40,563 bases of DNA from Bacteroidia bacterium (GCA_025454975.1 JALONK010000030.1:1-40563); one strand, 5' to 3'. Positions 1 to 10,100 are shown, counted from the first letter of the stretch. Notes: generated by a model not told the origin, from the sequence alone. Numbers and translations are program-made.

Positions 1-460
1 GCCTACTCTCACTTTTACTTTACCTGTAGTGCCTGTAATAGCAGTTGCATCAATAGCAATACCACAAGTTGCAGTTTTAGCTAATTCGGTATTCGTCATG
101 CTTGTCCATAAACTGCGGCTTACAGCTAAGCCTCCGCTTGAGCCCGGAATACGGTTTACGCTACCTGTTGGGAAACCTGTAACTTGAAATTTAGGGCTGT
201 AGAAAGAACTATAATAATTGATTTGCATGGCATCACCTTGATGAACCATGATTGGTACAATCTTGTTCGGATTGTTTTTCATTAATTGGTCAACCAAATA
301 GTGTCCGTCAACACACCATCCGCACCATGCGCCGGTAAATTCTTCCAGTGCTACTTTTGGTTGGTTGTTTTGTTTCTTCTTCCGACGAGTCAGAACAAGA
401 AGCAAAAAACAAGGAGCCGGAAATAATTGCTGCGCCTAATAGTAAATGATGCTTTTTCAT
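1..460 (-). pseudogene. Omp28-like thioredoxin-fold lipoprotein, frameshifted and cut by the window edge
   Basis: The gene reads leftward from ATG 458-460 and runs off base 1. The first ~34 codons encode a lipoprotein signal peptide with a lipobox ending FFASC, then a Ser/Glu-rich linker. The next part, from about 360 down to 1, is in another frame: it begins VALEEFTGAWCGWC, a thioredoxin-type CxxC active site, followed by a GFPTG cis-proline segment and a beta-rich end (GTTGKVKVRVG). This order matches Omp28-related thioredoxin-fold envelope proteins of Bacteroidota. Removing one base between about 355 and 385 joins the two frames. The downstream frame has no ATG of its own, so the join is needed for a complete protein. 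It is either a real lesion or a base-call error in an A-rich run (minus strand). The family call is fairly safe; the inactivation is not. Confidence 0.7.
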
Positions 461-506
461 AAGTTTAGTTTTGTTAAGTATTTATTTAGTTATTCGAATA
501 TGTTAA

Positions 507-537
507 TTTGTTATTAAAAAAACAAATACTTATTTTG
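507..537 (+). promoter_or_regulatory. Candidate Bacteroidota promoter for the T9SS protein at 553
   Basis: TTTG (507-510) is followed after 19 bases by TTATTTTG (530-537), one mismatch from the Bacteroidota -7 consensus TAnnTTTG. The implied transcript start is only about 9 bases before the ATG, a short leader, so this is tentative. Confidence 0.35.
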
Positions 538-552
538 CGTTTTTAAAATATT

Positions 553-1245
553 ATGAAAAAACTTTACATATTACTTTTCGGAGCCATGCAAGCTTCCTTA
601 GTATTTGGTCAGCAAATTGCGGTTGAGCCTCGAGCAAAAAGTGTTGAAGGATTTGTTGATGCTGTAGAAGGTATCTCTGCTCAGGTGGTGATAACCAATA
701 ACGCAACCAATCCTAGTGATACCAATATTACGTGGAAAATTGTTGAAAGAACAGTTCCTACAGGATGGAGAACAGATTTTTGTGATCCTAATGAGTGTAT
801 GACAAACAAACAATTAAATGATGCGGGTTCATTTAAGTTAGGTATTGGAGGTAGAGGTCCACTAAAAGTTGATTTTTATAATGTTGATAATGTAAGCGGT
901 ACGGCAACTGTAAAAATATTATTGAACTACAATGAAGGATCTCCCAATTTTGACACAGCAACCTTTATTGCTCGTGCCTGGGCTACCGGAGTTATAGATA
1001 TTGTAAATGCCACACAACCAATTAATGTTTTTCCAAATCCAACTTCAACAAAACTTTGGATTAACACTTCCTTTGCCGGAACCAAACAAATAAACATTAT
1101 GGATATTACCGGAAAGGTTGTACTTCAAGCAGAAAATGACTTGAATGACCAAGAGTTAAATGTGCAATCGCTTCCTCAAGGAACATACTTCGTTCAGGTA
1201 AATAATAATGGAACAATTTACCGTTCAAAGTTTATTAAATATTAA
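553..1245 (+). CDS. Secreted protein with T9SS type A sorting domain
   Basis: A 230-residue exported protein of unknown specific role. Residues 1-20 form a Sec signal peptide (MKKLYILLFG... ending VFGQQ). Residues ~21-145 are a beta-rich domain with the segment GWRTDFCDPNECM, whose C77 and C82 could form a disulfide. From ~152 comes a T9SS type A C-terminal domain: the INVFPNPTS opening, the GKVV strand, then LPQGTYFVQV and the final KFIKY. In this family the C-terminal domain directs transfer across the outer membrane and is removed or anchored at the surface. It is divergent from the Omp28-like lipoprotein at 460, and similar secreted and Omp28-like proteins often share thiol chemistry, so a shared envelope function is possible but inferred. 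Confidence 0.85.
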   Translation: MKKLYILLFGAMQASLVFGQQIAVEPRAKSVEGFVDAVEGISAQVVITNNATNPSDTNITWKIVERTVPTGWRTDFCDPNECMTNKQLNDAGSFKLGIGGRGPLKVDFYNVDNVSGTATVKILLNYNEGSPNFDTATFIARAWATGVIDIVNATQPINVFPNPTSTKLWINTSFAGTKQINIMDITGKVVLQAENDLNDQELNVQSLPQGTYFVQVNNNGTIYRSKFIKY

Positions 1246-1268
1246 AAATCAATTTACTTCCTATAATG

Positions 1269-1295
1269 AATGCGGCTTCGAGCCGCATTTTTTTT
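1269..1295 (+). terminator. Rho-independent terminator after the T9SS protein
   Basis: A perfect 9-bp stem (AATGCGGCT/AGCCGCATT) with loop TCG is followed by six or more T. It lies 24 bases after the stop at 1245. Confidence 0.9.
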
Positions 1296-1351
1296 GCTTT
1301 TTTAAGTAAACCATTTACTTATCCACGCGAATACCACAACCCCTTATTTTA

Positions 1352-1382
1352 TTTGAAATATTATGTTTTTACCTTAGGTTTG
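1352..1382 (+). promoter_or_regulatory. Bacteroidota sigma-A type promoter
   Basis: TTTG at 1352-1355, a spacer of exactly 19 bases, then TAGGTTTG at 1375-1382. This is a full match to the Bacteroidota -33/-7 consensus TTTG-N19-TAnnTTTG. It lies 34 bases before the ATG at 1417 and after a terminator, so it should drive the nuclease-transporter pair. Confidence 0.75.
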
Positions 1383-1416
1383 AACACTAAGAAAGAAATT
1401 CATTGGAATTTGTGTA

Positions 1417-2010
1417 ATGAGTAAGGTAAAATTAAATATTGCCGGACTAAGTTCCGGACATACTAACGGTTCGTATACCCTTATCCTTGGCGAAGAGAAT
1501 GGACGTCGTAAATTACCAATTATCATTGGTAGTTTCGAAGCACAGGCTATTGCTATTGAAATAGAGAAAATTGTTCCGTTCAGGCCAATGACTCACGATT
1601 TGTTTGTGAACTTTGCCAAAACCTTCGATATTGTAATTATTGAAGTGGAAATTTATAATTTAGTTGATGGGGTATTTCATGCCAAGCTGGTTTGTGAATT
1701 TGATGGACAAATTCGTGAGATTGATGCACGAACCAGCGATTCAATTGCACTAGCCGTTCGCTTTAAATGTCCGATTTATACACATGAACATATTATGGCA
1801 GAAGCAGGGATGATTTTTACCGAAGATATGACGGAAGATGATATGATTGATGAACCTGCTTATGGCAGTTCGGCAACTCCATCCGGTGAAGGTGGACTTA
1901 CACGCATGAGTAAAGAGGAACTGGAAGAAAAATTGAACGAGGCACTTCACGACGAAGATTATCAAAAGGCAGCAAAACTGCGTGATGAGTTGAACAGAAG
2001 AAAAAAATAA
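1417..2010 (+). CDS. Bifunctional nuclease family protein (DUF151) with UVR motif
   Basis: The 197-residue protein has an N-terminal DUF151 bifunctional nuclease domain (about 1-135; conserved stretches GRRKLPIIIG, IEIEK and ARTSDSIALAVRF). A C-terminal UVR motif (about 167-195, ending AAKLRDELNRR) is like the one by which UvrB and UvrC meet. Plant homologues of DUF151 have RNase and DNase activity; the bacterial role is poorly defined. The DUF151-UVR pairing is common in Bacteroidota. It is preceded by an exact promoter at 1352-1382 and followed after 15 bases by the nucleoside transporter, so the two are probably co-transcribed and may serve nucleic acid turnover and nucleoside uptake (inference). 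Confidence 0.88.
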   Translation: MSKVKLNIAGLSSGHTNGSYTLILGEENGRRKLPIIIGSFEAQAIAIEIEKIVPFRPMTHDLFVNFAKTFDIVIIEVEIYNLVDGVFHAKLVCEFDGQIREIDARTSDSIALAVRFKCPIYTHEHIMAEAGMIFTEDMTEDDMIDEPAYGSSATPSGEGGLTRMSKEELEEKLNEALHDEDYQKAAKLRDELNRRKK

Positions 2011-2025
2011 TGATTACCTGATTAT

Positions 2026-3303
2026 ATGGAAAGATTTACGGGATTACTAGGAGTTGTACTCATACTTGCTTTAGCATTTTTGTTGTCTAATAATCGCAAA
2101 GCCATCAACTACCGGTTGGTGTTTAGCGGACTTGGCGTACAAACTTTGCTGGCTTTATTTATTTTAAAAACCAGTATTGGGCAAGAAATTTTTGCAAAAC
2201 TTGGTAATGCCATCAAAAAACTGTTAGAACTGGCCGATCAAGGTGGTGAGTTTGTATTTGGTGGTTTGGTTCGTCCTGAACTGTTGGCACCGATATTGGG
2301 TTCGGGTAGTTATATATTTATCCTCAAAATTATGCCGGCAATCATTTTTGTAGCTGTGTTGGTAAACATTGCCTATCATATCGGATTGATGCAAATTATC
2401 GTTTCCTTTTTTGCACGTATTGTGCATGCAGTTATGCGGGTAAGTGGAAGCGAAGCCTTGAGTAATATTTCAAGTGCATTTGTTGGTCAGGTAGAAGCCC
2501 AAATTATGATTAAGCCATATTTATCAACTATGACCATGAGTGAATTACTGGCAAGCATGAGTGGGAGTATGGCCTGTATTGCCGGTGGTGTTATGGCTGT
2601 TTATATATCAATGGGAGTTCCCGCTCCGTATTTGTTGGCAGCCAGTATTATGGCAGCTCCGGGCGCTTTAGTAATCTCAAAAATCGTTTGGCCTGAAACT
2701 GAAGAATCACCCACCAAAGGTGCCGTGAAATTAGAAGTTAAAAAATCGCACGCCAACATTTTAGATGCTATTTCGCATGGCGCCAGCGACGGACTTAAAG
2801 TTTCATTGAATGTAATGGCTATGCTTATTGGTTTTATTGCATTAATTGCTTTAGGTGATATTATTTTGGCCAAGGTGGCCGAGATTCCTAATTGGTTTAA
2901 AGCAGAAGGCGAAACCTTAATTGTTGGAAAAGAAGTATTGAGTTTGAATAAAATTTTTGGAACTGTATTCTCTGTTTTTGCATGGGTGATGGGTGTGCCT
3001 TCACAAGACACAACGGTTGTAGGTTCGTTAATGGGTACTAAAATGGTTATTAATGAATTTGTAGCCTACTCACAACTTACACCTTTGCTAAATAACAATA
3101 CGCTAAATCCTAAATCAGTTGTAATAGCAAGTTTTGCTTTGTGCGGATTTGCCAACTTCAGTTCAATTGCCATTCAGGTTGGTGGTATTGGAGAATTAGC
3201 ACCTTCTCGTCGTGCTGACTTAGCCAAACTCGGATTTAAAGCTTTGATTTGCGGAACACTGGCCTCTTACCTTTCGGCCACTATTGCTGGAATAATGGTG
3301 TAA
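2026..3303 (+). CDS. NupC-family concentrative nucleoside transporter
   Basis: A 425-residue polytopic inner-membrane protein matching the CNT/NupC family, which imports nucleosides with H+ or Na+. Diagnostic features are the GSGSYIFILKIMPAIIF segment, the VSGSEALSNISSAFVGQVEA region (CNT signature G-x-SE...GQxE) and the C-terminal ALCGFANFSSIAIQVGGIG segment. A longer soluble loop (about 225-250) precedes the second half. Length fits the family at roughly 400-430 residues. It sits 15 bases after the DUF151 nuclease gene and upstream of fur-purA, a plausible purine-related neighbourhood. Exact substrate range cannot be read from sequence. Confidence 0.92.
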   Translation: MERFTGLLGVVLILALAFLLSNNRKAINYRLVFSGLGVQTLLALFILKTSIGQEIFAKLGNAIKKLLELADQGGEFVFGGLVRPELLAPILGSGSYIFILKIMPAIIFVAVLVNIAYHIGLMQIIVSFFARIVHAVMRVSGSEALSNISSAFVGQVEAQIMIKPYLSTMTMSELLASMSGSMACIAGGVMAVYISMGVPAPYLLAASIMAAPGALVISKIVWPETEESPTKGAVKLEVKKSHANILDAISHGASDGLKVSLNVMAMLIGFIALIALGDIILAKVAEIPNWFKAEGETLIVGKEVLSLNKIFGTVFSVFAWVMGVPSQDTTVVGSLMGTKMVINEFVAYSQLTPLLNNNTLNPKSVVIASFALCGFANFSSIAIQVGGIGELAPSRRADLAKLGFKALICGTLASYLSATIAGIMV

Positions 3304-3410
3304 GCTTAGCAGTATTCCAAAAGCGTTAGTAAGTTTAGAATAACTTCTTTAACTAAGTTTTATTTAACATAAAATCTAACGTATTTTGCAACCTAAATGC
3401 AGTAAGGCTT

Positions 3411-3899
3411 ATGCACTTAAATCAGTCAACAGAACAGATTAAAGAAGAAGTTAAAAGACTATTTATTACGTTTCTTGAACAAAAGCAACAACGTAAAACT
3501 CCTGAACGTTTTGCCATACTCGACGAAATATACAGTAATAAAGAGCACTTTGATGTGGAAACCTTGTACGTGCACATGAAAAACAGAAACTACAGGGTAA
3601 GTCGAGCTACTGTTTATAATACACTTGATTTATTGTTGGAAGCCGGACTGGTTACTAAACATCAGTTTGGTAAAAACTTAGCCCGGTACGAGGGAGCGTA
3701 TGGATATAAACAACACGACCACATGATTTGCAACCGTTGTAACCGAATTCTTGAATTTTGTGATCCCCGCATCCAACAAATAAAAAGTATGATGGGTGAC
3801 TTGTTGCATTTTGAAGTAACAGAACATTCATTACACCTGTTTGGAAATCCAAAGGTGGAACATGGCAAATGCCAAACTTGTGAAAAAATAATTTCTTAA
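3411..3899 (+). CDS. fur: Fur-family metal-responsive transcriptional regulator
   Basis: The 162-residue protein has the Fur layout: an N-terminal winged helix (about 20-90, with [20 protein letters not shown] as recognition helix region) and a C-terminal dimerisation and metal-binding domain. Metal ligand candidates are QHDHMIC, the CNRC pair and a last CQTC pair; the two CxxC motifs are the structural zinc site seen in Fur and PerR. Fur versus PerR or Zur cannot be settled from sequence alone, so the symbol is tentative. purA starts 35 bases downstream; fur-purA adjacency is familiar in Bacteroidota and suggests co-transcription. Confidence 0.88.
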   Translation: MHLNQSTEQIKEEVKRLFITFLEQKQQRKTPERFAILDEIYSNKEHFDVETLYVHMKNRNYRVSRATVYNTLDLLLEAGLVTKHQFGKNLARYEGAYGYKQHDHMICNRCNRILEFCDPRIQQIKSMMGDLLHFEVTEHSLHLFGNPKVEHGKCQTCEKIIS

Positions 3900-3934
3900 T
3901 TAATAATCGGAGTCAAATCCGGAAGATAAATAAC

Positions 3935-5197
3935 ATGATTGACGTTGTTTTAGGGCTCCAATGGGGCGATGAAGGTAAAGGAAAAATAGTTGATGTACTT
4001 ACACCAAAATATGATGTAGTTGCTCGTTTTCAAGGTGGTCCAAATGCCGGACATTCACTTGAATTTAATGGTCAAAAGCACGTGTTGAATACCATTCCTT
4101 CAGGAATCTTTCATCAACATACCATTAACATTATCGGTAATGGTGTGGTGATTGATCCGGTAACTTTAAAAAAGGAAATTGAAAAGGTAATGGCCTCGGG
4201 TGTTGATCCTCGGAAAAATTTATACATTTCGCAAAAGGCTCATTTAATTTTACCTACACATCGTTTGGTGGATGCCGCCAGTGAGGCGCATAAAGGTGAA
4301 CATAAAATTGGTTCAACCTTGCGCGGTATTAGTCCAACCTACCAAGATAAAATAGGAAGAAGTGGTTTGCGCGTGGGAGATATTATCACCCCAAATTTTA
4401 CGCAGAAATATGAACAAGCTGTTGCAAACCACAAACAATTGCTCGATAGGTTTAACTTTACTTATAACCTTGCAGAACACGAACCCGCATTTTTTGAAGC
4501 TGTTGAATTTTTAAAACAATTTCAAATCATTAGTTCCGAATATTTTTTAAACGAATTGCTTCAACAAGGTAAAAAAGTATTAGCCGAAGGAGCTCAGGGT
4601 ACTTTATTAGATATTGATTTTGGAACATATCCATTTGTAACTTCTTCAAATACCATTACCGGCGGCGTATGCAGCGGATTAGGTGTGGCACCGCAAAAAA
4701 TAAACAAGGTATATGGAATTTTTAAAGCGTATTGCACACGTGTGGGCAGTGGTCCTTTTCCTACTGAATTACATAATGAAGTTGGTGAACAATTGCGTAA
4801 ACAAGGTTTCGAGTTTGGAGCCACCACCGGTCGTCCGCGCCGCACAGGCTGGCTCGATTTACCAACCCTTAAATACTCGGTAATGTTAAATGGTGTTACC
4901 GATTTAATTTGTACTAAAAGTGATGTGCTGAGTGGTTTTGAAACTGTTCCGGTTTGTGATGCTTACGATATTGAAGGAGAGCGAATTTCTGATATTCCGT
5001 TTAACTTTAACGATGCCCCAATTAAACCTTTGTTTAAAACATTTAAAGGCTGGCACGAAGATCTTACACAAATTAAAACCTACCAACAATTACCGGAAAG
5101 TTTTAAAGCTTACATGACCTATATTGAAGAGCAAGTAGGTTTACCACTTAGCGTTATTTCGGTTGGTCCGGATCGCGAACAAACCATTATTAAATAA
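3935..5197 (+). CDS. purA: Adenylosuccinate synthase
   Basis: Catalyses the GTP-dependent joining of IMP and aspartate to adenylosuccinate, the first committed step from IMP to AMP. The 420 residues match the family length. Visible signatures are the P-loop-like LQWGDEGKGKIVD (8-20) carrying the catalytic Asp, GPNAGHS with the catalytic His, the EGAQGTLLDIDFGTYPFVTS segment and TTGRPRRTGWLDL, the IMP and GTP binding loop. It is a cytoplasmic housekeeping enzyme 35 bases behind fur and probably in its operon. Confidence 0.97.
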   Translation: MIDVVLGLQWGDEGKGKIVDVLTPKYDVVARFQGGPNAGHSLEFNGQKHVLNTIPSGIFHQHTINIIGNGVVIDPVTLKKEIEKVMASGVDPRKNLYISQKAHLILPTHRLVDAASEAHKGEHKIGSTLRGISPTYQDKIGRSGLRVGDIITPNFTQKYEQAVANHKQLLDRFNFTYNLAEHEPAFFEAVEFLKQFQIISSEYFLNELLQQGKKVLAEGAQGTLLDIDFGTYPFVTSSNTITGGVCSGLGVAPQKINKVYGIFKAYCTRVGSGPFPTELHNEVGEQLRKQGFEFGATTGRPRRTGWLDLPTLKYSVMLNGVTDLICTKSDVLSGFETVPVCDAYDIEGERISDIPFNFNDAPIKPLFKTFKGWHEDLTQIKTYQQLPESFKAYMTYIEEQVGLPLSVISVGPDREQTIIK

Positions 5198-5326
5198 TAT
5201 AATAGAGGCTGTAGATTAGCATCTGCAAGTATGTACGTTTGGATGTAAACAACTGTTATCTTGCTGCTACTTGTTATATTTTAAGTGGTTTTATTGCTGC
5301 AACAAGGTTGCAATATTAATAAACTT

Positions 5327-5878
5327 ATGAGCAAACTTTTAGTGCAATTATGTTTGTTGTTTCCTTTAATAGCTTCGGCACAGTTACAATTTGATTCGGT
5401 TATACAACAATATCATTACCGTTGCAATTGTAATGAATATGTTATTGTGCAAGGAATCCCAACACCAATGCCACATGCATCAAAGAAACAGCCATACAAT
5501 TTATTTAAACTTCGGGTTGATACGGTTTATTATGCTGTAGATATTAAAGCCATGGAAGATTCAGTTATGTATCTGCTTTCAACCTCACCACAAAGCACCT
5601 TACAGATAACCACTTCAAATTTATTTATACTTAAAAAGTGTTTTTATTGCGAATCACCCGCATCCTTTCCTTGTAGGCCATTATTGTATTATGAAGTATA
5701 TGAATCTGCCAATAACCATAACGATACTATACAATTGCATCAACGCGATACAACCTTACCACCATGTAAGTATTGTGAAACCATGCGTTCACCGGCATCA
5801 AGTAGAAACAAAGTTGATATAAACAAGTTGAATCAAATAGAAAAGTTTATACAAGCACAAACCAAAGCCAAAAAATAA
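5327..5878 (+). CDS. Exported cysteine-rich hypothetical protein
   Basis: The frame is open from 5285 (GTG), but ATG 5327 is preferred because it begins a clean signal peptide (MSKLLVQLCLLFPLIASAQ, cleavage after ~19). The mature part of about 164 residues has seven cysteines at 33, 35, 105, 108, 116, 147 and 150. Two short elements resemble each other: CFYCESPAS and CKYCETMRSPAS. The end is polar and Lys-rich. I recognise no family. CxxC pairs in an exported protein suggest metal binding or disulfides. It stands alone between purA and a terminator at 5884, next to the AT-rich cassette but separated from it by that terminator. Confidence 0.7.
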   Translation: MSKLLVQLCLLFPLIASAQLQFDSVIQQYHYRCNCNEYVIVQGIPTPMPHASKKQPYNLFKLRVDTVYYAVDIKAMEDSVMYLLSTSPQSTLQITTSNLFILKKCFYCESPASFPCRPLLYYEVYESANNHNDTIQLHQRDTTLPPCKYCETMRSPASSRNKVDINKLNQIEKFIQAQTKAKK

Positions 5879-5883
5879 ATGGG

Positions 5884-5903
5884 AGAGTGAAAACACTCTT
5901 TTT
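5884..5903 (+). terminator. Rho-independent terminator after the cysteine-rich protein
   Basis: Stem AGAGTG/CACTCT with loop AAAA followed by TTTT, 6 bases after the stop at 5878. A short but well-placed hairpin; it separates this gene from the cassette that follows. Confidence 0.65.
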
Positions 5904-6087
5904 GCTAGTGAAAATATAGTCTTTTTATTATTGATTACAGCAGTAGAGTTGTCGTAATAAATTATGCTTTCCCCAACATTTGTTATAAGTGTTTTATCCT
6001 CAAGTTTATTTCATAAAATCATTAGGAGTAGCAGTAACTACAGCAACAAATAGGGTTAATTAAGCGTGAATACTAGGGTTGATAAAT

Positions 6088-7101
6088 ATGAATAAACGGT
6101 TAAATTTGAATGGTAGCACAATAAATGTTTTGGCCATTTTGGATGAAATCCTTTCTAAATACCTTAAACTGTTTAAAAAGTTAAGAATAGATCGTTCACA
6201 CGGAAACGCTCCGCACAAGCCGATTTTATTACTTACAGTATTAGAGTTATATCGTAAAGGATTAATATTAGATGAAAAGATTTACATCACACCTGAGTTA
6301 ATAACAGTATTTAGAGCCAATTTGAATGTATTAGTAGTAACCAATCATGAGTGTAGAATATCTTATCCATTCTATCATTTAAATAGCGAAAAATTTTGGC
6401 ATTTAGTTCCCAATGGGGTGCTTCAAGATATCAATCAAATACATACAAGTGTTAAAAGTTTATTCAGGTTGAATGCATATATAGCTTATGCTGCAGTTGA
6501 TGCTGATTTCGTGCTATTAGCTAAGGATAAGGATATGAACCAACTATTGACCAATTTTTTATTGGCTGAATATTTTCCGATAACACGAAACCATTATGCA
6601 TTAGTAAGCATTAACGCCAACATGCAATTTGGAGAACTTGAGCAGAAAGTGTTGCATGATTCACCTGAAAAATACAAGCGAGAGATTAAAGCGTTATTAG
6701 CAGAAAAGAATGAAGAGGAGGTATTTATTAGAGGCAGTTTATTTAAACGAGAGATACCCAAAATTTATAATAATACTTGTTGTATTTCAAGGATGAAGGT
6801 AGAAACCGTTACTAATATTTCAATGATAGATGCTTGTCATATTGTACCATTTAGCATTAGTTATGATGATACTGTAACCAATGGTATTGCCTTGTGTCCA
6901 AATCTTCATCGGGCATTCGACAGGGGGTTGATAGCCATAGATGATAACTTCAAGGTAATGGTTTCGAAAGTATTTGCAGAAGAGCAATCGAATTATAGTT
7001 TAAAGGTATTTGAAGGCAAACGAATTCAATTACCCAAGATAAAGAGTTATTATCCAATGAAAGAAAATTTAGAATGGCATAGGGGGAATGTATTTAAATG
7101 A
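6088..7101 (+). CDS. HNH endonuclease, COG3440-like restriction-type
   Basis: 337 residues from ATG 6088; a TTG at 6079 in the same frame is the alternative. The N-terminal half contains GNAPHKPILLLTVLELY (about residues 39-55), typical of predicted HNH restriction endonucleases. The C-terminal HNH domain (about 228-285) has CC, DACHIVPF and NGIALCPNLHRAFDRGLI; H251, N272 and H274 are the likely metal and catalytic residues, all intact. It should cut DNA; target and modification sensitivity are unknown, and no methyltransferase lies nearby. Its stop overlaps the start of the giant helicase as ATGA (7098-7101), which suggests translational coupling and a joint function. Confidence 0.85.
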   Translation: MNKRLNLNGSTINVLAILDEILSKYLKLFKKLRIDRSHGNAPHKPILLLTVLELYRKGLILDEKIYITPELITVFRANLNVLVVTNHECRISYPFYHLNSEKFWHLVPNGVLQDINQIHTSVKSLFRLNAYIAYAAVDADFVLLAKDKDMNQLLTNFLLAEYFPITRNHYALVSINANMQFGELEQKVLHDSPEKYKREIKALLAEKNEEEVFIRGSLFKREIPKIYNNTCCISRMKVETVTNISMIDACHIVPFSISYDDTVTNGIALCPNLHRAFDRGLIAIDDNFKVMVSKVFAEEQSNYSLKVFEGKRIQLPKIKSYYPMKENLEWHRGNVFK

Positions 7102-10100
7102 AATCTATAGCATTTATTGATACTGAAATTGAACCAAAAACCGGAAAGATTCTTGATATTGGTTGCATAAAGAATGACGGAAGCACTTATCATAAGTCAA
7201 ATGTTTCCGAATTATTTAACTTTATTCATGAGGTTCAATTTATATGTGGTCATAATATCATTCATCACGATTTAAAATATTTAACTAAAGCAATATCATT
7301 TAATCATGAACAGATAAAGCATGTAGTAGACACCTTATATTTATCTCCTTTACTTTTCCCAACTCGACCTTATCATGCATTATTGAAAGATGATAAGTTG
7401 CAATCGGAGGATATGAATAATCCTTTAAATGATGCTAAGAAGGCAAGGGATCTTTTTTTAGATGAAGTTACTGCATTTAATCAAACAGAAGAAGATCTAA
7501 AAGAAATCTTTTATTTGTTATTGAAGGACAAGGTTGAATTTAAATCATTTTTCCATTACATTGGATATAGTATCAACAATCATCCAATTGAACAATTAAT
7601 AAGGCATAAATTCAGTTCATCAATATGTGAAAATGCGAATCTTCAACAGATGATTACAGAGCATTCGATTGAACTGGCCTATTGTTTAGCATTAATTAAT
7701 TGTAACAATCGGTATTCAATTACGCCACCTTGGGTTTTACGCAACTTTCCAAAAGTTGATAAACTTATGTTTTTGTTACGCAGTAAACCGTGTTTAACAG
7801 GATGTAAATATTGTAACAAAGCTTTTGACGTTCATCTTGGGTTAAAAAAATATTTTGGGTATGATAGTTACAGAACTTATGAAGGCGAACCATTGCAGGA
7901 AAAGGCCGTTAAATCGGCTGTTGAGAATAAGTCATTATTAGCAGTATTTCCAACAGGTGGCGGAAAATCAATAACGTTTCAAGTTCCTGCATTAATGGCC
8001 GGTGAACATTCAAAAGGATTAACTGTTGTGATTTCTCCATTACAGTCATTGATGAAAGATCAAGTTGATAATCTTGAGAAAATCCAAATTACGGAGGCTG
8101 TAACTATCAATGGATTGCTTGATCCAATTGAAAGAGCAAAATCTATAGAGCGAATTATGGATGGAAGGGCATCTTTACTTTATATTTCTCCTGAGTCACT
8201 TCGTTCTAAAACAATAGAAAAATTGTTATTGACACGAAAGATTGTTCGATTTGTGATAGATGAAGCGCATTGTTTTTCTTCTTGGGGTCAAGATTTTAGG
8301 GTTGATTATTTGTATATAGGTGATTTTATAAAGCAAATTCAGGAGAAAAAGAATCTTGATGAAAGTATTCCGATTTCATGTTTTACGGCAACAGCAAAAC
8401 AAAAGGTAATTGAAGATATTTGTGCTTACTTTAATGATAAGTTAGGTATTCAACTGGAAGTTTTTCCATCAAAAGCTTCTCGTACAAACTTGAAATATGA
8501 AGTATTTGCTAAACAGGATGATGAAGAAAAGTATAATGCAGTTCGTGATTTAATCAATGAGAAAAATTGTCCAACCATCATTTATGTGTCAAGAACCAAA
8601 CGTGCTCAAATCATTGCAGAACGACTAAACGAAGATGGATTTAACGCTAGGGCATTTCATGGTAAAATGGATAGTCGTGAAAAAACAAACAATCAAGATG
8701 CATTTATTTCCGGCGAGGTACAGATTATGGTTGCAACATCTGCTTTTGGAATGGGGGTTGATAAAAAAGATGTTGGGATGGTTATACATTATGAGATATC
8801 AGATTCATTGGAGAATTATGTTCAGGAAGCAGGCAGGGCCGGACGTGATGAAAACATCAATGCGGATTGTTATGTACTTTTTAATGAGGAAGACTTAGGT
8901 AAGCATTTTATTTTATTGAATCAAACTAAAATAAATATTCACGAGATAAAGCAAATCTGGAATGCAATAAAATTTTTAACTAAAACAAAATCAAGCATTC
9001 AAAAATCAGCTTTAGAAATTGCGCGAACAGCAGGTTGGGATGATAATGTAAATGAAATTGAAACAAGAGTAACAACGGCCATTGCTGCATTAGAAGAAGC
9101 AGGTTACATTATACGTAAACATAATGTACCTAGAGTTTTTGCCAATAGTATTTTAACCAAATCAGCACAAGATGCAATTATTAAAATAGAAAATTCCGGG
9201 AAGTTTAACAAAGAACAAAAGATATCAGCCACAAGAATAATAAAAAGTTTGTTTTCAAGTAAAAGTAGTAAATCGTCTGATACTGATGAAGCTGAATCAA
9301 GGGTTGATTATCTTGCAGATCATTTAGGAATAAATATTAATCAAGTTATTTCCATCATTAATTTATTAAGGGATGAAAAAATTCTTGCTGATGCCAAAGA
9401 CTTAAGGGCCTTTATCAAAAGGGGCGAGCATAAAAATCGTTCACTTGCCATTGTTCAAAATTTCGCAAGTATAGAAAAATATTTAGGTCAGTTATTTGAT
9501 GAACAGGAAAGGATATTTCACATCAAAGAATTAAATGAGGATGCAGAAACAAAAGGATACAAAGATGTAACTCCAAACAAAATAAAAACAATTATTAATT
9601 ATTGGGCAATCAAAAACTGGATAAAAAGATATAACAAAGATTATTCAAAGAATTATATAGCGGGGATTGCATGTCAGAGTCAGGATATCTTAAACGAGCG
9701 ACTTGATAAACGACATCAAATAGCTAATTTTATTGTAAGTTATTTGTATAGCCAAAGTAATAAATCATTAAATGAAGTTGATACTTCCCAAGAAGAAATT
9801 TTAACCGAGTTTTCAATTCTTGAATTACAAGCCCAATTCGAAAAACAGAATCAGGGTTTATTTAATTATAAACCAACTACGGAAGAAATTGAGGATTCGT
9901 TATTTTTTCTTTCTCGAATTAATGCCATTAAAATTGAAGGTGGTTTTATGGTTGTTTATAATAAACTTACCATTGAAAGGATTGAACAAAACAATAGAGT
10001 TCAATATAAAGAACAAGATTATCAAAAACTGAATCAGTTTTATAATCATAAAGTCCAACAAATTCATATCGTTGGGGAGTATGCCAAAAAGATGATAGAT

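Noticed and set aside
2601-3011. 136-codon minus-strand frame within nupC
   Set aside because: Shadow of the transporter gene; hydrophobic codons read backwards give spurious open frames.
5904-6087. Attachment site or flanking direct repeat at the left end of the cassette
   Set aside because: Only short near-repeats (AGGGTTAAT, AGGGTTGAT) were found, with no partner at the right end.
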